Below, in pieces: positions 60,436-64,000 of a stretch of DNA of 64,000 nt. Position 1 is the first letter of the stretch, and the number at the start of each line of letters is the position of its first letter. The notes under the pieces are model-generated. The model saw only the letters and a list, made by a program, of their open reading frames with translations, did no database searches and was not told where the DNA came from. Source of the DNA: Rhizobiaceae bacterium (GTDB taxonomy: Bacteria; Pseudomonadota; Alphaproteobacteria; Rhizobiales; Rhizobiaceae). The position numbers and the translations under genes were made by a program. The stretch spans positions 62,001-126,000 of the forward strand of contig JAHBYZ010000006.1 of NCBI GenBank assembly GCA_019635695.1, given 5' to 3'.

Positions 60436-60518
60436 AAAAAAAGACCGCATCGTTCGCACGACGCGGTCGAAGTCTAGGGAGGAAACGCCCAAGGAGGGCT
60501 AGACAGCGCAAGCTGTCC
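60436..60518 (-). ncRNA. mmgR: suhB/MmgR (alpha-r8) family small RNA
   Basis: About 83 nt on the minus strand. It folds as a 5' hairpin (GACAGC-TTGC-GCTGTC), a middle element closed by TCTAG/CTAGA that exposes two CCTCC anti-Shine-Dalgarno stretches (one in the loop of GCCC-TCCTT-GGGC, the other after GTTT), and a terminator hairpin GACCGC...GCGGTC with seven T. This layout and its place upstream of, and antisense to, an inositol-phosphatase-family gene match the suhB RNA motif, later named MmgR in Sinorhizobium. MmgR limits polyhydroxybutyrate storage in that species. It probably acts by base-pairing with ribosome sites, perhaps with Hfq. The 5' end is estimated. Confidence 0.85.
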
Positions 60519-60525
60519 GAGAGTG

Positions 60526-60553
60526 ATGGTATGCTGCGATGCACAATTGTCAA
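60526..60553 (-). promoter_or_regulatory. Promoter of the suhB/MmgR small RNA
   Basis: Minus strand consensus -35 TTGACA (60553-60548), 16-nt spacer, -10-like TACCAT (60531-60526), then about 7 nt to the predicted RNA start. Confidence 0.6.
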
Positions 60554-60634
60554 GCGGTATACAGCCGAATTTAACACATCGTCCCGGACACGCCCGCGGG
60601 TGTTGCGCCGGCGCCGCAGCGGGGGCGGCAACCC

Positions 60635-61423
60635 ATGAATGGCCAGTTGGACGGAATGCAGGATTTCCTGCGCGAGGTGGCTGCGGCCGCCGCTCTGGAG
60701 ACACTGCCGCGGTTCCGGCAGCAGCACGAGATCGCCAACAAGCTGGAGGCCGGGTTCGACCCGGTCACCGAAGCCGACCGCGAGGCGGAGAAGGCGATCC
60801 GCCGGCTGATTCAGGCGCGCTTTCCCGATCATGTCATCGTCGGCGAGGAATTCGGCGTTTCCGGCGGTCCGTCGGATCACGAATGGGTCATCGACCCGGT
60901 CGACGGCACGCGCGCCTTCATCTCGGGTCTGCCGCTGTGGGGCACGCTTGTCGGCCTCAAGTACAAGGGCCGCGCGGTGGCCGGGCTGATGGCACAACCC
61001 TTCACCGGCGAGACCTTCATCGCCGACGGCGCCGGCTCATATTACGACGGTCCCGGCGGTCCGCGACGGCTGGCGACGCGCGGCACCACGCGGCTGGCCG
61101 ACGCGACCATGTGCACGACCACGCCGGCGCTGTTTGCCGGCGGCAGGCGCGCCGCATATGACCGCATCGAGGGCGCGGTGCGGCTCGCGCGCTATGGCAC
61201 CGACTGCTACGCCTACTGCATGCTGGCCGCCGGCCATATCGACCTCGTCGTCGAGATCGGCCTGCAGCCCTACGACATCGTGGCGCTGGTGCCGATCATC
61301 GAGCAGGCCGGCGGTGTCATCACCACGGTAGACGGCGGCCGGCCCGAAGCGGCCGGCTACATCGTGGCGGCTGCCAATGCCGAACTGCACGCGGCGGCGA
61401 TGGCGGTGCTGGCGGGCGGCTAG
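60635..61423 (+). CDS. hisN: Inositol-monophosphatase-family protein, HisN-type histidinol-phosphatase
   Basis: Mg2+-dependent phosphatase, 262 aa. Metal ligands are Glu71-Glu72 in GEEFG and Asp87, Asp90 in IDPVDGTRAF; the second Asp site is in GLQPYDIVALVPIIEQAGG. The sequence is closest in style to HisN, which removes phosphate from histidinol phosphate in histidine synthesis of many alphaproteobacteria; an inositol or nucleotide phosphatase role cannot be excluded. The start is ATG 60635 (Met8 is an alternative). It shares a CTAG double stop with the convergent hydrolase gene. Confidence 0.87.
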   Translation: MNGQLDGMQDFLREVAAAAALETLPRFRQQHEIANKLEAGFDPVTEADREAEKAIRRLIQARFPDHVIVGEEFGVSGGPSDHEWVIDPVDGTRAFISGLPLWGTLVGLKYKGRAVAGLMAQPFTGETFIADGAGSYYDGPGGPRRLATRGTTRLADATMCTTTPALFAGGRRAAYDRIEGAVRLARYGTDCYAYCMLAAGHIDLVVEIGLQPYDIVALVPIIEQAGGVITTVDGGRPEAAGYIVAAANAELHAAAMAVLAGG

Positions 61424-62373
61424 ACTTCCCCGCTGCCCGGCACGAAGGCGTCAAACGCGGCCAGCACCTGCTCGCGATAAAGATCGCTCTCCTGCAGCAT
61501 TTCGTGGCGCGCGCCGTCGATGGTGATCAGCGAGCCGGCACGAAGGCGCATCACGAGGCGTTCGATCGCCGGCGTCGAAACCACTTCGTCGGCGCCGGCC
61601 GCCATGATCAAGGTCGGCACATTTATGCGAGCGAGGAAGTCGGGATCCTCGATCTTCTCGATGGCGCGGCAGGAAGCGTAGACCCAACTCGCCGTCGGGC
61701 CGGCCAGCGCCAGCTCCGGATGCAGCCGGCGCAGCGTCAGGTTGCGCTCGTAGCGCGTGTGGTCGGTGGTCAGCTTGTTGACCGCGAAGGGCGTGACCGC
61801 GCGCCGGTCGCGGGTGCGCGACGCGTAGATGCGACCGAGGCCCAGCACATGCAGCGCGCCGGTAACGCGCCGCAGCGTGGCCGTGGACACGGGCAGTTGC
61901 GGATAGCCCAGCAGCGGACCGAGCAGCACCATGCGGCGGATGCGGTTCACCATCGCCGGGGCGACCAGAAGGCCGATGGTGGCACCAATGGAATGGCCGA
62001 GCAGGAAGAAGGGGCCGCGGCAGTCCGGCAGCGCCACCCTCTCGAACAGTTCCTCGACATCGCCGGCATAATCGTCGAAGTCCGCGACGTAGCCGCGCGC
62101 CGGGTCGGAAATCAGCCGGTCCGACAGGCCCTGGCCGCGCAGGTCGAAGATCAGCGTTCCGAGTCCGCGCGCCGACAGGTCCCGAATCGTCTCGAAATAC
62201 TTCTCGATGTATTCGTTGCGGCCGGTGACGATGATGACCGTGCCCTTCAGCGGCCGGCCGGTGGCGGCGAAGCGGGCATAGCGGACCGACACGCCGTCGC
62301 GCATGGTCAGGCGCCCGGACACGGCGTTTTCGGGTATCGGATTACCCTCGATCTCGAACAGTTCTGCTGTCAT
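61420..62373 (-). CDS. Alpha/beta hydrolase, lysophospholipase (PldB)-like
   Basis: Serine hydrolase of the Hydrolase_4 family, 317 aa. The nucleophile elbow is LLGHSIGA, the oxyanion region VIIVTGRNEYIEKY, the acid lies in MAAGADEVVS and the His in IDGARHEML. It resembles monoacylglycerol lipase/lysophospholipase L2 proteins. The ATG follows GACAGAAC with no strong ribosome site. Its TAG stop overlaps that of hisN on the other strand by the palindrome CTAG. A long upstream leader contains a 12-bp hairpin. Confidence 0.87.
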   Translation of the reverse strand: MTAELFEIEGNPIPENAVSGRLTMRDGVSVRYARFAATGRPLKGTVIIVTGRNEYIEKYFETIRDLSARGLGTLIFDLRGQGLSDRLISDPARGYVADFDDYAGDVEELFERVALPDCRGPFFLLGHSIGATIGLLVAPAMVNRIRRMVLLGPLLGYPQLPVSTATLRRVTGALHVLGLGRIYASRTRDRRAVTPFAVNKLTTDHTRYERNLTLRRLHPELALAGPTASWVYASCRAIEKIEDPDFLARINVPTLIMAAGADEVVSTPAIERLVMRLRAGSLITIDGARHEMLQESDLYREQVLAAFDAFVPGSGEV

Positions 62374-62466
62374 GCCCGGCCCGTGTCCAATGTCTCAATA
62401 GAGGAGAGCCGGGCAAAGGCAAAGCGCCGGTCGACGCCAAGGTGAACGAGCAGGCCCCAGAAAGGC

Positions 62467-62507
62467 GGAAGGCCGGACCGCGCTCTGGCGTGTCCGGCCT
62501 TCCTTTT
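62467..62507 (+). terminator. 12-bp hairpin with short T-run
   Basis: A perfect stem GGAAGGCCGGAC / GTCCGGCCTTCC with a 13-nt loop and TTTT. No + strand gene lies directly upstream, so its role is uncertain: it may insulate hsp20 or belong to an unrecognised small transcript. Confidence 0.5.
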
Positions 62508-62669
62508 CGGTCCCGGGGGAAGGGACGTTGCACCCGGTTCCGAGTTCCGTACAGTCGCGTCCTTGCTGTTTCCGCGCTGTTGATGGGGAAATTAGCAAGG
62601 CCGCTCTGAACGCAACCCGAAGTGCGGGTTCATTTTCGGTTCATGTGGAAATCTGCCCCGAAAAAGGGC

Positions 62670-62698
62670 CTTGAAAGCGGAAAACGCAGTTCCCAAAT
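62670..62698 (+). promoter_or_regulatory. RpoH (sigma-32) promoter of hsp20
   Basis: CTTGAAA at 62670-62676, a 15-nt spacer and CCCAAAT at 62692-62698, close to the heat-shock consensus CTTGAAA/CCCATnT. Transcription should start near 62704, giving a leader of about 97 nt. Confidence 0.72.
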
Positions 62699-62704
62699 CA
62701 ACCG

Positions 62705-62801
62705 TGCGGTCGCCGGAAGGGGCCGCAGACCGGGCGGAAAGGCCATGAGGCTTCCGTCTTAAGGTCCACGCAAAACCTGTTGCTCTCAAGGAGAACACAC
62801 C
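62705..62801 (+). promoter_or_regulatory. ROSE-like RNA thermometer in the hsp20 leader
   Basis: Three successive stem-loops: 62705-62727 (7-bp TGCGGTC/GGCCGCA), 62728-62766 (outer GACC/GGTC, inner bulged stem with an ATGA loop) and 62779-62796 (GTT-G-CTC / GAGAAC with one bulged G). The last stem sequesters the GGAG ribosome site, which lies 8 nt before the ATG. A bulged G opposite the ribosome site (TTGCT element) is a hallmark of ROSE elements of rhizobial small heat-shock genes. Confidence 0.62.
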
Positions 62802-63269
62802 ATGCGTTCTGTTGATTTCGCTCCGCTCTATCGTTCCACCGTCGGCTTCGACCGCCTTTTCGGCATGCTCGACAGCCTCGGCCAGCCCGACAGCGGCAAC
62901 ACCTACCCGCCCTACAATATCGAGCGCACCGGCCAGGATTCCTATCGCATCTCCATGGCGGTCGCCGGCTTCGGCGAGAACGAGATCTCGATCGAGGCGC
63001 ACCGCAACGTGCTGACCGTGAAGGGCGAGAAGACCGAAGAGACCGCCGAGGGCACCGAGCTGCTCTATCGGGGCATCGCCGGCCGCTCGTTCGAGCGCCG
63101 CTTCCAGCTCGCCGATTTCGTCGAGGTAACCGGGGCCGAGCTGAAGAACGGCCTTCTCCACGTCGAGCTGAAGCGCAACGTCCCGGAAGAGATGAAGCCG
63201 CGCAAGATCGCGATCTCCAAGGTCGCGGCCAACAGCGCCGGCAAGCAGATCGAGGCGAAAGCGGCCTGA
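62802..63269 (+). CDS. Small heat-shock protein Hsp20 (IbpA class)
   Basis: Alpha-crystallin family chaperone, 155 aa. The N-terminus RSVDFAPLYRSTVGFDRLF is typical of class A rhizobial Hsp20; the alpha-crystallin domain covers about residues 35-130 (NVLTVKGEK, NGLLHVELKRNVPEEMKP). It binds unfolding proteins during heat stress as an oligomer. Transcription from a RpoH-type promoter and a ROSE-like leader give dual heat control. AAGGAG precedes the ATG by 8 nt. An intrinsic terminator follows. Confidence 0.95.
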   Translation: MRSVDFAPLYRSTVGFDRLFGMLDSLGQPDSGNTYPPYNIERTGQDSYRISMAVAGFGENEISIEAHRNVLTVKGEKTEETAEGTELLYRGIAGRSFERRFQLADFVEVTGAELKNGLLHVELKRNVPEEMKPRKIAISKVAANSAGKQIEAKAA

Positions 63270-63294
63270 CCGGCCGCCCAGCTCGTTCGACGAG

Positions 63295-63327
63295 ACGGCG
63301 CCCTCGCGGGCGCCGTTCTCTGTTTTG
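63295..63327 (+). terminator. Intrinsic terminator of hsp20
   Basis: A 9-bp perfect stem ACGGCGCCC / GGGCGCCGT with a TCGC loop, followed by TCTCTGTTTTG. It lies between hsp20 and the convergent glutamate dehydrogenase gene. Confidence 0.75.
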
Positions 63328-63333
63328 TCGGCC

Positions 63334-64000
63334 TCAGCTGACGAAGAAGCTCTGGGTGCCGTGCGCCTCGATGGCTTCGCCGAGACGGGCCAGCGCGTGC
63401 ACGTAGGCGGCCGTGCGCATGGAAATGTCCTTGTGCCGCGACAGTCGCCAGATCGCCTCGCCCTCGGCCTCCATGGTCGCGCGAAGGCGGTCATGGATCT
63501 CGGGCAAGGTCCAGTAGTAACCCTGCCGGTTCTGAACCCACTCGAAGTACGAGACGGTGACGCCGCCGGCGTTGGCGAGGATGTCGGGCAGCACGATCGC
63601 GCCCCTGGAGTTGAGTATCGTGTCGGCCTCGGCCGTGAGCGGGCCGTTGGCCAGCTCCAGGACGACCTTCGCCTTCATCGATCCCGCATTGCCGGCGTGG
63701 ATCATGTTCTCCAGCGCCGCCGGCACGAAGACATCGCAGTCGATCGCGACCAGTTCGTCGGCGGTGATTGCCTCCACACCATCCTGGCCGGCCAGAGTGC
63801 TTACGCTTCCGCCCTCGGCCTTGACCGAAACGATGCGGGCGACGTCCAGGCCGTCGGCACGGTGGACCGCGCCGCTCGAGTCGGACACAGCGACGATCCT
63901 GTGGCCGTCGTCGGCGAGCAGGCGGGCAATGTGCTGGCCGGCATTGCCGAAACCCTGCACGGCGATGCGCAGCTTCTCGCCGAGCCCCAGTTCTCCGGCG
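63334..64000 (-). CDS. Glu/Leu/Phe/Val dehydrogenase (glutamate dehydrogenase), partial
   Basis: The C-terminal 221 residues or so of a glutamate dehydrogenase; the gene runs off the window end. Visible are the NAD(P)-binding KLRIAVQGFGNAGQHIARLL, CDVFVPAALENMI and the family LANGPLTAEAD and ILPDILANAGGVTVSYFEWVQN. It oxidatively deaminates glutamate to 2-oxoglutarate or runs in reverse. The frame is intact to the edge, so this is truncation by the window, not a broken gene. It is convergent with hsp20. Confidence 0.92.
   Translation of the reverse strand, partial: AGELGLGEKLRIAVQGFGNAGQHIARLLADDGHRIVAVSDSSGAVHRADGLDVARIVSVKAEGGSVSTLAGQDGVEAITADELVAIDCDVFVPAALENMIHAGNAGSMKAKVVLELANGPLTAEADTILNSRGAIVLPDILANAGGVTVSYFEWVQNRQGYYWTLPEIHDRLRATMEAEGEAIWRLSRHKDISMRTAAYVHALARLGEAIEAHGTQSFFVS

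Larger units (their letters stand above)
62374..62801. other. 428-bp intergenic region between the hydrolase and hsp20 genes
   Basis: No credible gene. It contains the hydrolase leader, a strong 12-bp stem (62467-62478 with 62492-62503, 13-nt loop, followed on the + strand by TTTT), a RpoH-type promoter and the hsp20 leader with a ROSE-like structure. The stem could end transcripts running in from either side or structure the hydrolase 5' leader. Confidence 0.6.

Overview
The window is GC-rich chromosomal DNA from an alphaproteobacterium, most likely a member of the Rhizobiales (Hyphomicrobiales). Evidence: the order cpdR - N-formylglutamate amidohydrolase - suhB/MmgR-type small RNA - HisN-like phosphatase, a RpoH-type promoter plus ROSE-like leader on a small heat-shock gene, and the density of ABC/TRAP uptake operons beside aromatic and CoA-ester catabolism. 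No insertion sequence, phage gene or CRISPR array was seen.

1-6.8 kb: a branched-chain amino-acid type (Liv) ABC uptake operon with an acyl-CoA synthetase embedded before the binding-protein gene. 6.8-11.2 kb: a convergent RND efflux pump with its membrane-fusion protein. 11.4-20.2 kb: an RpiR regulator divergent from an N-formylglutamate amidohydrolase and TRAP transporter operon, followed by a glutamine-synthetase-like ligase, an aldehyde dehydrogenase and an iron alcohol dehydrogenase. 20.4-24.4 kb: a second ABC importer of the spermidine/iron type.

24.4-46.7 kb: the main catabolic block. It holds an arylmalonate-decarboxylase-like enzyme, three GMC flavin oxidoreductases, two HpaR-like MarR regulators, two enoyl-CoA hydratases, an AMP-dependent acid:CoA ligase, an aldehyde dehydrogenase, a DUF3237 protein, thiolase, a FadB-like protein, a quinone-oxidoreductase-like protein, a thioesterase, and the homoprotocatechuate meta-cleavage genes hpaF-E-D-G-H. 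A 17-bp AT-rich motif recurs in front of nearly every transcription unit of this block, which suggests one regulon under the HpaR-like proteins. The likely flow is alcohol -> aldehyde -> acid -> CoA ester -> side-chain shortening -> homoprotocatechuate -> central metabolism. The ring hydroxylase, the acyl-CoA dehydrogenase and the HpaI aldolase are not in the window.

46.7-49.1 kb: a DUF4258-DUF2283 fusion and a biotin-dependent carboxylase alpha subunit that appears to start at CTG. 49.3-54.4 kb: one 1687-residue protein built of about 210 octapeptides, organised in 136-residue super-repeats (17 octads) with no indel at twelve successive phase points. This is the most unusual object in the window. 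54.4-58.7 kb: an MFS exporter, a LysR regulator and small membrane proteins. 58.8-64 kb: conserved chromosomal genes: tRNA-Val, cpdR, N-formylglutamate amidohydrolase, sRNA, hisN, a lysophospholipase-like hydrolase, hsp20 and the C-terminal part of a glutamate dehydrogenase running off the window.
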